A stretch of DNA of 61,320 nucleotides from an uncultured Shimia sp. (lineage in GTDB: Bacteria; Pseudomonadota; Alphaproteobacteria; Rhodobacterales; Rhodobacteraceae): contig CALCOY010000092.1 of assembly GCA_937897325.1 (NCBI GenBank), forward strand, positions 1 through 61,320. The letters run 5' to 3'. The position numbers and the translations under genes were made by a program. Below the pieces are notes generated by a model. That model saw only the letters and a program-made list of their open reading frames with translations, had not been told where the DNA came from and searched no databases. This document shows, one piece after another, positions 44,562 through 53,084 of this stretch (its first letter is position 1; every line of letters starts with the position of its first letter).

Positions 44562-45320
44562 TCAGGCAGATTGGGCGTTATGCTGCAAAACAGCTTTGCG
44601 CTCTTCGCCTTTGATGTCGCGCAATGCATACAGCGTGATTTTGCTGCTTACACCCATCCGCCGGAGGTCAATGACATAGGGTAGAATTTCCTCTTTGTGC
44701 CATCGCATGAGATCGCGCAGACACCAGCCAACGCCTGTTTGCACCAGGTGTTCTCCGTCATTGATCAGGTTGTTGCAGTGGCGGAGCGCGATATCTTTGA
44801 ACAATCCTGACTTGGCTACCTTTCGTGTAAAAATAACGACGCTCGCCCGGCGCAGCCATCGATCCTCGTGGGTATTCCAGTCGCCTAAGAGATCAATCAT
44901 CTCTCGTTCGTGAGTTTCAAGAATACTTGGCAAGAACAGGTTGGTAACACCGTCGATCTTGCTCCAACCGTGCAGTCCGCCAACGAGCTGCTCCAACTGA
45001 TCAAACCGCTCGGGGGTAAAGTGGTCTGGAGTTTTCTCTAGAAGTGCGAGAGCGACACTCTTTTGTTCCCCATACCCCGAAGCAATTAGCCGCGTCGCCA
45101 ATTGGATCTTCTCTTCGGTGTTCAGGGCAGAGGTTTCGGGTCTCAGACTGGCAAGGAAACGTTTCATCTCAGGTGCCCTCACGCCATACCCAAGATAACG
45201 CGGGTCAGGTTCATTCGCATCAGCCAGATACGGTGTGTCTGCACCCAAAACGCTGAGCTTGGAAGCTATCGTGGCGTGAAGTTCATGGAGGTCTGCCGTC
45301 CCTGAACCGGTCAAAATCAA
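44562..45320 (-). CDS. DNA alkylation repair protein (AlkD-like HEAT repeats)
   Basis: A 252-residue all-helical protein. ADANEPDPRYLGYGVRAPEMKRFL, HGWSKIDGVTNLFLP, EDRWLRRASVVIFTRKV and EHLVQTGVGWCLRDLMRW are the recurring Trp/Arg-rich helices of the DNA alkylation repair family (AlkD). Members excise N3- and N7-alkylpurines by gripping the backbone. Codon use is less GC-rich than in the neighbouring polysaccharide genes, suggesting a separate origin. A 68-codon gene lies just upstream and may be cotranscribed. Confidence 0.85.
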   Translation of the reverse strand: MILTGSGTADLHELHATIASKLSVLGADTPYLADANEPDPRYLGYGVRAPEMKRFLASLRPETSALNTEEKIQLATRLIASGYGEQKSVALALLEKTPDHFTPERFDQLEQLVGGLHGWSKIDGVTNLFLPSILETHEREMIDLLGDWNTHEDRWLRRASVVIFTRKVAKSGLFKDIALRHCNNLINDGEHLVQTGVGWCLRDLMRWHKEEILPYVIDLRRMGVSSKITLYALRDIKGEERKAVLQHNAQSA

Positions 45321-45337
45321 AATCCTGCTGCGATGAT

Positions 45338-45544
45338 TTATTGAGCTGGTACGCGTCCGAGAATATGTTCAGCAGAAAGGAAAACCTGTTCTATCTCAGC
45401 AGTCATTTTCCCTGTTCTGTTTATGGCCTCTTTGTCGGCTTTGATGCCAAGAGCAAGTTCATCGAGTAAGCCAGGTTTGAGTTCTTCCAAACGCGGGAGT
45501 AGTGCTTTTAGGAGGTAGTTTGCGCCTGCATCTGCGTGGTTCAT
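45338..45544 (-). CDS. Small protein of unknown function
   Basis: A 68-residue protein from ATG 45544, with GGAAGG upstream; the frame is open further up but without a good start. It is mostly helical and charged (NYLLKALLPRLEELKPGLLDELALGIKADKEA). I recognise no family. It ends 17 nt before the AlkD-like gene on the same strand and is probably in one operon with it. Confidence 0.5.
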   Translation of the reverse strand: MNHADAGANYLLKALLPRLEELKPGLLDELALGIKADKEAINRTGKMTAEIEQVFLSAEHILGRVPAQ

Positions 45545-45668
45545 TTGACCTTCCCTTCCAGCAAAATCAGTAACATCGCGTTTGAACGTTGCAAGCCAAA
45601 CTAAAGGCCGACATTGGATCAGTGTAAACGAACGGTAAGAAAGTCCCGCACAGGCGACCTTTCCCAAA

Positions 45669-47270
45669 CTATTGCGGGATGAAGCGTGCGAGGTTTGGCT
45701 CTACCGATTTCAGTATGTCGAGAAGGCGGGCTTCGGCATCGGCTTCGGTCTCGTTCTCCGCGATCAACGTGGTCAGACGGACAAGCGCGCCGTCGGTGCG
45801 GCCTGTCGCAATGCCATCTACCATCAGGTAGAATTTCGCGGCAAAGTCCCAGGCGACCTTCCGGCCTTTCTGGTCGAACCAGTAAAAGACCATCATGCGC
45901 GTCTCGCCCTTCTGGATGATCGCCTCGTTGATCATGAAGGGTGTCTCCCAGCCGAGCTTGTCTGAGATATCGACACGCTCCAGCCAGGCGATTTCCCAAC
46001 CCGCGCTTGGCAGGCAGATCTCGGGGCTGTGCACGCCGCCACGGCTTTGATCTTCGTACCAGGCGGTGAAAAAGCCCACGGGCACGGGCTGGTCGGGATG
46101 CACGAAGCTGACTGAATGGTAATCATCCGCCCCAAGCGTGCGCGCCACATCCGCGCTGAGGACCTCGGCCACACCGCGCTGCTGCCATTCGCCCAACTGG
46201 CGGGGGAAGACGGCAAAGCCATCGCGTTCGATCACGCCTGCGCCCCGGTCGGGCATGAATTGCCAGGCACCTGCGGCCAGAACCATGGCCATGGCCGCCG
46301 TGATCATCGCGCCCGAGGCCTTGATATGCGTGATGCGCATGGCCTGCGTGCCCAGACCGTCGGTTTCAAGGTCAAGCGCGTCCACCAGGCCCATTTTCTG
46401 AGGGTGGAAGAACAGCATGATCCGCGCCAGCAGGAACAGCAGAACGATGCAGACGATGAAGATCACCCAGCCTTCGAAGAAATGGGTGAAGCCTTCCAGC
46501 CATTCGATCCCGAAGCGATCGGCCAGCACACCCGCCACGGCAATGCGCACCGAATTCATCAGCACGGTGATGGGCGCTGCGGAAATCAACAGGACTGCCT
46601 TGTGCCACATCGGGCCTTTGTAAAGGACCGCGAAGATGTAGCTGAAGCTGAGGATCGGGAAGAGGTAACGCAGGCCAGAACAGGCCTCGGCCACGTGCAG
46701 CTTTAAGACCCCCAGATCGATGATGTTGCCATCCAGGAAGACAGGCACCGACAAAAGCTGCAGGAACCAAACGCCCAGCTCGGAAGAGATGAACTGCAGA
46801 TAGGTTGAAAGCTTGTAATAGATCACGCCAGGCAGGGGCAGCATGTAGACCAGATGCAGGACGGGTGGCCAGAAATGCTTGCCCGTTTCCCAGCCGAAGC
46901 TGACAAGCAGCACGCCCGCGACCCAGATGATCGTCGAGTAGGCCACGATTTCCGAGATATTGGCCATCTTGCCAAGCGCCCCGCAAAGCACGGCCAAAAG
47001 CAGGACGACCACGCCAGGCCAGCGCGTGCGTTTCACATCCGCATTGATCGGATATTCCTTGAGCTGGCGCAGGAACAGCAGCAGCGACAGGACCGGGATC
47101 AGCGGGCCGTGGCTGTATTCCGGCAGCTTCCAGGCGCGCAACAGCGCATCCAATCCATCCAGAAAGAACACGCTACCAGCAGCACAGGCCACCAGGAACC
47201 AGAACATTCCCCATGTGAAAAAATCCCGAAGCCTCAAGGCCGGGAGGGAGACCGAACTTGCGAAAGACAT
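45669..47270 (-). CDS. xrtD: Exosortase XrtD fused to an EpsI-like domain
   Basis: A 533-residue protein. The N-terminal ~310 residues have about eight helices and the exosortase triad: Cys197 in EACSGLRYL, Arg242 in MNSVRIAVAGV and His263 in GFTHFFEGW. After a further helix comes an EpsI-type domain (~350-533: FPRQLGEWQQRG, SVSFVHPDQPVPVG, VHSPEICLPSAGWEI). This fusion is what defines the VPLPA-CTERM exosortases of Rhodobacteraceae. It should cleave and transfer proteins bearing that C-terminal signal, two of which are encoded here (29160-29780, 48570-49127). It is divergent from a glycosyltransferase gene. Confidence 0.9.
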   Translation of the reverse strand: MSFASSVSLPALRLRDFFTWGMFWFLVACAAGSVFFLDGLDALLRAWKLPEYSHGPLIPVLSLLLFLRQLKEYPINADVKRTRWPGVVVLLLAVLCGALGKMANISEIVAYSTIIWVAGVLLVSFGWETGKHFWPPVLHLVYMLPLPGVIYYKLSTYLQFISSELGVWFLQLLSVPVFLDGNIIDLGVLKLHVAEACSGLRYLFPILSFSYIFAVLYKGPMWHKAVLLISAAPITVLMNSVRIAVAGVLADRFGIEWLEGFTHFFEGWVIFIVCIVLLFLLARIMLFFHPQKMGLVDALDLETDGLGTQAMRITHIKASGAMITAAMAMVLAAGAWQFMPDRGAGVIERDGFAVFPRQLGEWQQRGVAEVLSADVARTLGADDYHSVSFVHPDQPVPVGFFTAWYEDQSRGGVHSPEICLPSAGWEIAWLERVDISDKLGWETPFMINEAIIQKGETRMMVFYWFDQKGRKVAWDFAAKFYLMVDGIATGRTDGALVRLTTLIAENETEADAEARLLDILKSVEPNLARFIPQ

Positions 47271-47442
47271 GAACTAACCCTTGATCAGGTGGCGTACAAA
47301 AATGATTTAGCGGACCATATCAGCAAAACTATGGCAGCAAAATAACTGCGTTGGGTTCGGGTATCACAAGTGATTGATTGTCGACAAACCCTGTAAAAAT
47401 GTGGCGTTAGGGGGTGGGAAATCCGCGCATAGGAGCAGCCAT

Positions 47443-48501
47443 ATGGCGCATGAGGGCAGGACAGGGCGACAAGCGGTCGATTTCGGGATCTTTGCCCATA
47501 ACGAGGCCGAGGTCATTGCGGATCTGATCGCCGATCTGTCCAGGCAGGTCGCCTTGACGCGCGAGGATCTCGACCTGCGCGTCATGCTCATGGCCAACGG
47601 GTGCAGTGACGCGACAGCCGCGCGCGCGCAGGAGGCTGTCGCGGCTTTGCCCGAGGGGCTGCAGGACCGCTTTGTCATCCACGATCTGGCGGAAGGGGGC
47701 AAATCCCGCACGGTGCATCGCTTCATCCACGATACGGCGCGGGGCGATGCAGTGATCCTGGGCTTCATGGATGCCGATATTCGCCTGCCCCAGACCGATA
47801 CGCTGGGGCGCATGATCGACGGAATGCTGACCCGGTCAGAATTGCATGCCTTTACCAGCCGCCCGGTCAAGGACGTGGTGCATGACAAGCTGGAGGTGGG
47901 GCTGGTGCCGCGCCTGATCGCCGCCGGAGGGGACGGGCTCACGAATTTCCGCAAATCGATCTGCGGGCAGCTTTACATCCTGCGCGGTGACATGGCCCGC
48001 TCCATCGGTCTGCCGGCTGGTCTGCCGGTTGAGGACGGCTTTGTCCGGGCGATGGTCGTGACGGATCTGCTGTCACGCGATCAGGACCTGACCCGCATCG
48101 ACGGGGATCCAGCGGTGTATCACGTCTACGAATCCATTCGCAGCATTCCGGATCTAATCCACCACCAGACGCGTCTGATCGTGGGCAGCGCCATCAACGC
48201 GGCCCTTTATGCGAAATTTCGGCGCGAAGGACATGATCGCAAGGCCCTGCAGGATCTTTTGATGCAGACGGCCCGTAATCCCGATTGGCTGGCGGGTGTT
48301 CTGAAGACGGAATTGCCCCGGCGCCCCTTCGGCTATGTGCCTTTCCGCTTTCTGACGAACCGGATCGGGGCTTTTCGCAAATTCGGGCGGCGCAGCCCCA
48401 AGGCTCTGGCCGTGCTGCTGGTGGGTCTGGGGCTGGACAGTGTGGTTTACGTCAAGGCCAGTCTGCGCATGTGGCGCGGCGCCGGATCGGGCTTCTGGTA
48501 A
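47443..48501 (+). CDS. GT2 family glycosyltransferase
   Basis: A 352-residue protein from ATG 47443 with AGGAG upstream; the frame is open from 47374. The GT-A pattern runs FGIFAHNEAEVIADL, MLMANGCSDAT, LGFMDADIRLPQ (DxD), and VEDGFVRAMVVTDLL as the acceptor-side acidic motif. There is a weak hydrophobic C-terminal segment (ALAVLLVGLGLDSVVYV). It lies between the exosortase and its candidate substrate, transcribed away from the former. Sugar and acceptor unknown. A glycosyltransferase linked to XrtD might also act on the sorted protein. Confidence 0.75.
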   Translation: MAHEGRTGRQAVDFGIFAHNEAEVIADLIADLSRQVALTREDLDLRVMLMANGCSDATAARAQEAVAALPEGLQDRFVIHDLAEGGKSRTVHRFIHDTARGDAVILGFMDADIRLPQTDTLGRMIDGMLTRSELHAFTSRPVKDVVHDKLEVGLVPRLIAAGGDGLTNFRKSICGQLYILRGDMARSIGLPAGLPVEDGFVRAMVVTDLLSRDQDLTRIDGDPAVYHVYESIRSIPDLIHHQTRLIVGSAINAALYAKFRREGHDRKALQDLLMQTARNPDWLAGVLKTELPRRPFGYVPFRFLTNRIGAFRKFGRRSPKALAVLLVGLGLDSVVYVKASLRMWRGAGSGFW

Positions 48502-48518
48502 AAGAAAAAGTAAAAGAA

Positions 48519-48541
48519 AAACCCGCCGAAAAGGCGGGTTT
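48519..48541. terminator. Intrinsic terminator between convergent genes
   Basis: aaacccgcc (48519-48527) pairs with ggcgggttt (48533-48541) around gaaaa. A-rich DNA precedes it on the plus strand, which is the T-run for the minus-strand transcript. It ends the glycosyltransferase gene and the VPLPA-CTERM gene, which converge here. Confidence 0.8.
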
Positions 48542-48569
48542 CCCTGTGTGTTTTGTGCAGATCAGATGA

Positions 48570-49127
48570 TCAGGCTTTTTTCGCCTTGCGGCGCAGAGCA
48601 CCCAGACCGGCGATGCCACCCAGAAGCAGCAGCGCACTTGCGGGCACTGGCACTTTCTGAACGCTGACCGCGTCGAGGTCGAAGCCGTCTTTCGTGCCAC
48701 CGTCCAGTGGTGAGACATCAACCAGCTTGAGAGCGTCGAACACGCCCGAGAAGGTCAGTGCGAACCCTTTCTGCGACACGTCGTTGGAGACAGAGCCGAC
48801 CTTGGTTTCTGTGCCTTCGAAGATGGCGTAGACGTCAACGATTTCCACATGCTCGGAAATCTCACCAAAGGTGACTTCCCAGACCGACACGTCGCCTGTG
48901 GCGAGCGCGCCGAAGCCAAGTGTGATATCGCCACCAACACCCATCGAGTAAAAGACGTTGTCAGCCTTGCCCAGAGCGTTGTTTACGTCGTCACGACCGT
49001 CAACCACTTCGTGGATGTCGCCACGGTTCACGTCGATGACTTCTGTAGCGAAGATAACGCTTGCGGATGCGGCACCTGCTGTCACAGCAATCGCAGCACT
49101 CGCAAAGAGAGTTTTCATAAGGTTCAT
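48570..49127 (-). CDS. VPLPA-CTERM sorting domain protein
   Basis: A 185-residue protein with signal peptide MNLMKTLFASAAIAVTAGAASA and a C-terminal signal VPVPASALLLLGGIAGL followed by RRKAKKA. This is the standard VPLPA-CTERM layout for XrtD, which is encoded 1.3 kb away. The mature part is a compact beta-rich, acidic domain (DITLGFGALATGDVSVWEV) without cysteines. Predicted to be exported by Sec, cut by XrtD and fixed in the envelope or exopolysaccharide layer. Function unknown. ATG at 49127, with a second Met at codon 4. Confidence 0.88.
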   Translation of the reverse strand: MNLMKTLFASAAIAVTAGAASASVIFATEVIDVNRGDIHEVVDGRDDVNNALGKADNVFYSMGVGGDITLGFGALATGDVSVWEVTFGEISEHVEIVDVYAIFEGTETKVGSVSNDVSQKGFALTFSGVFDALKLVDVSPLDGGTKDGFDLDAVSVQKVPVPASALLLLGGIAGLGALRRKAKKA

Positions 49128-49488
49128 CAGAAATTTCCCATACTAATAATTCAGCACTGAATTGTGCCGATATACCCCTTCGTCCTTGTAGCGAAATGCC
49201 GCCCAAGCATCAACGCGATCTTAACAAATTTTCGCCTTATCTGAGGCAAATCGATCACTTCAGTGAAACAATCTGTTGCATTTGGGGGGATTGGCCCTTC
49301 TGATAGCGCAATCAACCCAAACGGGAGCGAATGGTGCGTAATACACTCTCTTGAAGAGAGCGGATCTTGATTCGAGCCGCATAAGTGTTGTGTCGCCCAT
49401 GCAGAACAGCACAATTCTATGCGGTTGCGTCACCGTGGCGATCGGTTAAGAAAAGCGCGATTGGTTTAAGGACTCTGGACCTATTGCG
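49128..49488. other. 361-bp divergent intergenic region
   Basis: It separates the leftward VPLPA-CTERM gene from the rightward oxidoreductase/glycosyltransferase operon, so it must carry both promoters. It is AT-richer than the genes. I see short direct repeats of gcgatcggtt/gcgattggtt at 49438-49465 but no clear operator, RNA or small gene. Confidence 0.35.
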
Positions 49489-50574
49489 ATGACAGATGCG
49501 CAGGTGCGCCCCTTTCGGTGGGCGCTTTTTGGAACCGGGGCCGTTTCACGCAAATTTGCCTTGGATATCAAGGCGGCGGACATGGATCTGGCCTGCGTGG
49601 CCTCGCGCAATCCCGACAAAGCCGCCCGCTTTGCCCGTGATCTGGGCGTGACCGAGGCGGCATCGGATTATGCCGCAGCGCTCAAGGCGGATGTCGATGC
49701 GGTCTATGTCGCCACACCAGCGGCCCTGCATGAAGAACACGCGCGCATGGCGATTGCGGCAGGAAAACCCGTTCTGGTCGAAAAACCGATGGCCACGGAT
49801 GCCGCAAGCGCAGCCCGCATCGCCGAAGCTGCCCAAAAGGCGGGCGTTTTCGCCATGGAAGCGCTTTGGACACGGTTTCAGCCCCTGCCGAACCTTGTGC
49901 AATCCCGGATCGCTGCCGGAGATCTGGGCGAGATCCGAGGGTTCGAGGCGCGGTTTATGGCTCCAAACATTCCCGATGCGGGCGTGAGCCTTTTTGATCC
50001 GGTACGCGGCGGCGGGGCGCTTTTGCATCGAGGCATCTATCCTTTGTCCATGGCGCAGTTCCTGCTGGGGCCGATCGCCGAAACACAAACCATGGCGCGC
50101 ATCGGCGAGACGGGTGTGGATGAGGACAGCGTTCTGACGTTGCGCCACAGCTCCGATGCGATCTCCACGATCCGGGCGGGATTGCGCACGGTAGGCCCCG
50201 ATCAAAGCGTGGTCTACGGCACCAAAGGTACACTATATATATACGGTCCTATTTGGCGCCCTACCAAAGCGGTCCTGCATCGCATCCATCCGGCACCTGT
50301 CACACAAGGTGGCAAGCGTCGGCTGGAAGCCTTTCGCGAAAGCAGGGCGGGCCTGCGGATGTCAGGGGTCTTGCAGCAGATCAAGGGGGTGACGGGACGC
50401 AGGGCACAGGTGCTGAAGGCGCCTTTCGAAGGCAACGGCTATCGCTACGAGGCGCTGGCCGTGCGTGACGCGGTGCGGACAGGTCAGATGACCGAACCGC
50501 GCATGACGCCTGCCGATAGTATCGAGGTGCTGCGGGTCATCGACACGGCGCGCGCAGCGTGGGGTGTTGCATGA
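49489..50574 (+). CDS. Gfo/Idh/MocA family oxidoreductase
   Basis: A 361-residue NAD(P)-dependent sugar oxidoreductase. ALFGTGAVSRKFA is the Rossmann glycine motif, ATPAALHEEHARMAI and VLVEKPMATD hold the conserved Glu-Lys-Pro, and EALWTRFQPL is like the dihydrodiol-dehydrogenase branch. It heads an operon of five overlapping or abutting genes that ends with three glycosyltransferases, so oxidation or epimerisation of a sugar nucleotide for the polymer is likely. The overlap with the next gene is 4 bp (ATGA). Confidence 0.85.
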   Translation: MTDAQVRPFRWALFGTGAVSRKFALDIKAADMDLACVASRNPDKAARFARDLGVTEAASDYAAALKADVDAVYVATPAALHEEHARMAIAAGKPVLVEKPMATDAASAARIAEAAQKAGVFAMEALWTRFQPLPNLVQSRIAAGDLGEIRGFEARFMAPNIPDAGVSLFDPVRGGGALLHRGIYPLSMAQFLLGPIAETQTMARIGETGVDEDSVLTLRHSSDAISTIRAGLRTVGPDQSVVYGTKGTLYIYGPIWRPTKAVLHRIHPAPVTQGGKRRLEAFRESRAGLRMSGVLQQIKGVTGRRAQVLKAPFEGNGYRYEALAVRDAVRTGQMTEPRMTPADSIEVLRVIDTARAAWGVA

Positions 50575-51839
50575 AGATCGGTATCATCGGCTGCGGCTAT
50601 GTCTTTGATCACTACATGACCACGTGGTCCCAGCATCCCGGTATCACGCTCGCCGGTGTGGCCGATCGGAACATGGAGCGCGCCCGCCAAGTGGGCGATT
50701 ACTATGGTCTGCGCGTCTATGACGATGCGGCGGCCCTGCTGGCCGATCCCGAGATCGCAATCGTCGCAAATTTCACCTCTATCGAAAGCCATTTTGTGGT
50801 TTGCAAGGCGGCGTTAGAGGCGGGCAAGCATGTCTATTGCGAAAAGCCGTTGACGATGGCTTTGGAGGAGGCCCGCGCCCTGGCGGATCTGGCCACCGAG
50901 AAGGGCCTGCGCCTGTCGGCAGCACCCTCGAACGCGCTTTCGCCTTCGGTCCAGACGCTTTGGAAAGCGGTCGAGGACGGCGCCATCGGAACGCCCCGCA
51001 TGATCTATGCGGAGTTCGACGACAACCCGGTTTACCTGCTGGCGCCGGAAACCTGGCGGTCCCGGTCGGGTGCACCCTGGCCCTACCTGCATGAATACGA
51101 GATGGGCTGCACGTGGGAACATGTGGGCTATCACCTGACCTGGATGTGCGCGATCTTCGGGCCGGTGCGGTCTGTCACGTCCTTCTCCAAGGCAACCCTG
51201 CCTGACAAGACAGACCAGCCTTTGACCCCTGCGGACACGCCCGATTTCTCGGTCGCGTGCCTCGATTTCGAAAGCGGCGTCGTGGGGCGCATCACCTGTT
51301 CTATTGCCGCGCCCACCGATCACCGGATGCGGATCATCGGCAATCAGGGGGTCATCAGTGCCGACACTTATCGCGACTATTTTGCGCCTGTCCGGCTGGA
51401 ACCCTATTCGGATGTGACGCTGAAGGCGCGGAACCTGCGCGCCTTGCGCGAAAATTCTGTCCTTGGCGGCCTGATGGGGGTGGGGGGGCAGTCTGTGCCG
51501 CTGGCCGTCAGCCCCGCACCTGGCGGGACCGAGATCCACCGGCCCAAAGGTTGGAAGGCGCGCCAGCGCGGCCAGCAGGACAAGGCGACCGGGCTTGCGG
51601 AACTGGCCGACGCGCTCGCCAATGACCGCCCGCATTTTCCCAGCCCCGATTTCACGCTGCACCTGACCGAACTGACCCTGGCCATTCAGGGCGCAGGGCC
51701 GGACGGCGCGTCTCGGTCACTCACCACCCGTTTTGATCCGCTGCCCCTGCCGGAGCGGACAGCCAAGGCCGGCCCGGATTACAAGAGTTTTCGCAAACCC
51801 GCCCTGATCCCCCGGCTTTTGGGGGCGCGTCTGTCCTAA
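50571..51839 (+). CDS. Gfo/Idh/MocA family oxidoreductase (second)
   Basis: A 422-residue protein with ATG 50571 overlapping the upstream TGA. It has IGIIGCGYVFDHYM, TSIESHFVVCKAALEAGKHV and CEKPLTMALEEARAL, then a longer C-terminal alpha/beta domain than its neighbour, with WEHVGYHLTWM near 190 as the catalytic-His region. The two genes are not close copies, so a two-step conversion (for example oxidation then reduction) of one sugar nucleotide is possible. This is inference from pairing. Confidence 0.85.
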   Translation: MKIGIIGCGYVFDHYMTTWSQHPGITLAGVADRNMERARQVGDYYGLRVYDDAAALLADPEIAIVANFTSIESHFVVCKAALEAGKHVYCEKPLTMALEEARALADLATEKGLRLSAAPSNALSPSVQTLWKAVEDGAIGTPRMIYAEFDDNPVYLLAPETWRSRSGAPWPYLHEYEMGCTWEHVGYHLTWMCAIFGPVRSVTSFSKATLPDKTDQPLTPADTPDFSVACLDFESGVVGRITCSIAAPTDHRMRIIGNQGVISADTYRDYFAPVRLEPYSDVTLKARNLRALRENSVLGGLMGVGGQSVPLAVSPAPGGTEIHRPKGWKARQRGQQDKATGLAELADALANDRPHFPSPDFTLHLTELTLAIQGAGPDGASRSLTTRFDPLPLPERTAKAGPDYKSFRKPALIPRLLGARLS

Positions 51840-53084
51840 ATGTCGAACCTGCCGCGCATCGCCTATCTGACGGGGCAATATCCCGAGGTTTCGCTGACCT
51901 TCATCCTGCGCGAGGTCGAGGCCCTGCGGGATCTCGGCGCTGAGGTCCTGACCTGCTCGATCCGCCGCACGCCGCCCGAACAGCATCCCGGCCCGGCCGA
52001 GAAAGAAGCGGCGGCGACCACGTTTCATGTGCTGGAAACCGCGAAGAGCCCTTTGAAACTGCTCGCCGCGCAAGGCTATCTGCTGACAAGGCCCGGCGCC
52101 TATTTTCGCGCGCTGCATCTGGCCTGGAAGACCCGTCCGCCGGGGCTGAAGGCAGCGCTTTATCAGCTGATCTTCTTTATCGAGGCGACGATCCTCGCCC
52201 GGCATCTTGAGCGTGAAAAGGTCGACCACCTGCACAACCATTTCGTCTTTGGCGCGGCGACCGTGGCGATGCTGCAGCGCGAACTGACAGGAATCCCCTA
52301 CAGCTTCATGCTGCACGGACCGGCGGACCTTTTTGAGCCCTATCGCTGGGCGCTCGATGCCAAGACCAAGCGGGCTAAGTTTGTGTCGACCATCAGCTAT
52401 TTCGCGCGCTCGCAACTGATGTTTTTCAGCAACCCGGAAGACTGGGACAAGATCCGCATCGTGCATTGCGGGGTCACGCCACAGCTTTATGCGGGCGATA
52501 GACCTGCGCGAGACGATGACGAATTGCGCCTTTTGTTTGTGGGTCGTCTGGCTCCGGTGAAAGGCCTGCGCGTGCTGTTCGAAGCGGTCGCGCGCCTCGC
52601 CCCCGACATGCCCAACCTGCGCCTGATACTGGTGGGGGACGGCCCTGACCGCGCGCGGCTTGAGGCGGCGGCGAACCCCTTGGGCGATCAGGTGCAATTT
52701 CTGGGTTACAAATCCCAGGCCGAGGTCGCGGGGCTTATGAAGGCGGCCGACATCTTCGTGCTGCCCAGCTTTGCCGAAGGCGTGCCCGTTGTTCTGATGG
52801 AGGCCCTCGCGAGCCACCTGGCCGTCATCGCTACCCGCGTGGCAGGCGTTAGCGAACTGGTTGAGGATGGCACCAGCGGTCTGGTCGTGCCCCCCGGCCA
52901 TGTCGAGGCGCTGATGGAGGCGATCTGCATGCTGGCTGCCGATCCGGACCGGCGGGCCACGATGGCGGCTGCGGGGCATGCCAAGGTTCTGGAAGATTTC
53001 GACATAAGGATCGAGGCGGCGCGGCTTTTGACCCTGATAACAGGGCAGGAGGGGGATGCGTTGCGCCCGGATCCGCATGATTGA
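51840..53084 (+). CDS. GT4 family glycosyltransferase
   Basis: A 414-residue GT-B protein whose ATG directly abuts the upstream stop. HLHNHFVFGAATVAM, FMLHGPADLF, LRLLFVGRLAPVKGLRVL, LILVGDGPDRARL and LPSFAEGVPVVLMEALAS (the E-x7-E donor motif) are textbook GT4 features. It is cytoplasmic or membrane-peripheral. It should add one sugar to the lipid-linked unit in the operon 49489-55067; the donor may be the sugar made by the two upstream oxidoreductases. Confidence 0.92.
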   Translation: MSNLPRIAYLTGQYPEVSLTFILREVEALRDLGAEVLTCSIRRTPPEQHPGPAEKEAAATTFHVLETAKSPLKLLAAQGYLLTRPGAYFRALHLAWKTRPPGLKAALYQLIFFIEATILARHLEREKVDHLHNHFVFGAATVAMLQRELTGIPYSFMLHGPADLFEPYRWALDAKTKRAKFVSTISYFARSQLMFFSNPEDWDKIRIVHCGVTPQLYAGDRPARDDDELRLLFVGRLAPVKGLRVLFEAVARLAPDMPNLRLILVGDGPDRARLEAAANPLGDQVQFLGYKSQAEVAGLMKAADIFVLPSFAEGVPVVLMEALASHLAVIATRVAGVSELVEDGTSGLVVPPGHVEALMEAICMLAADPDRRATMAAAGHAKVLEDFDIRIEAARLLTLITGQEGDALRPDPHD

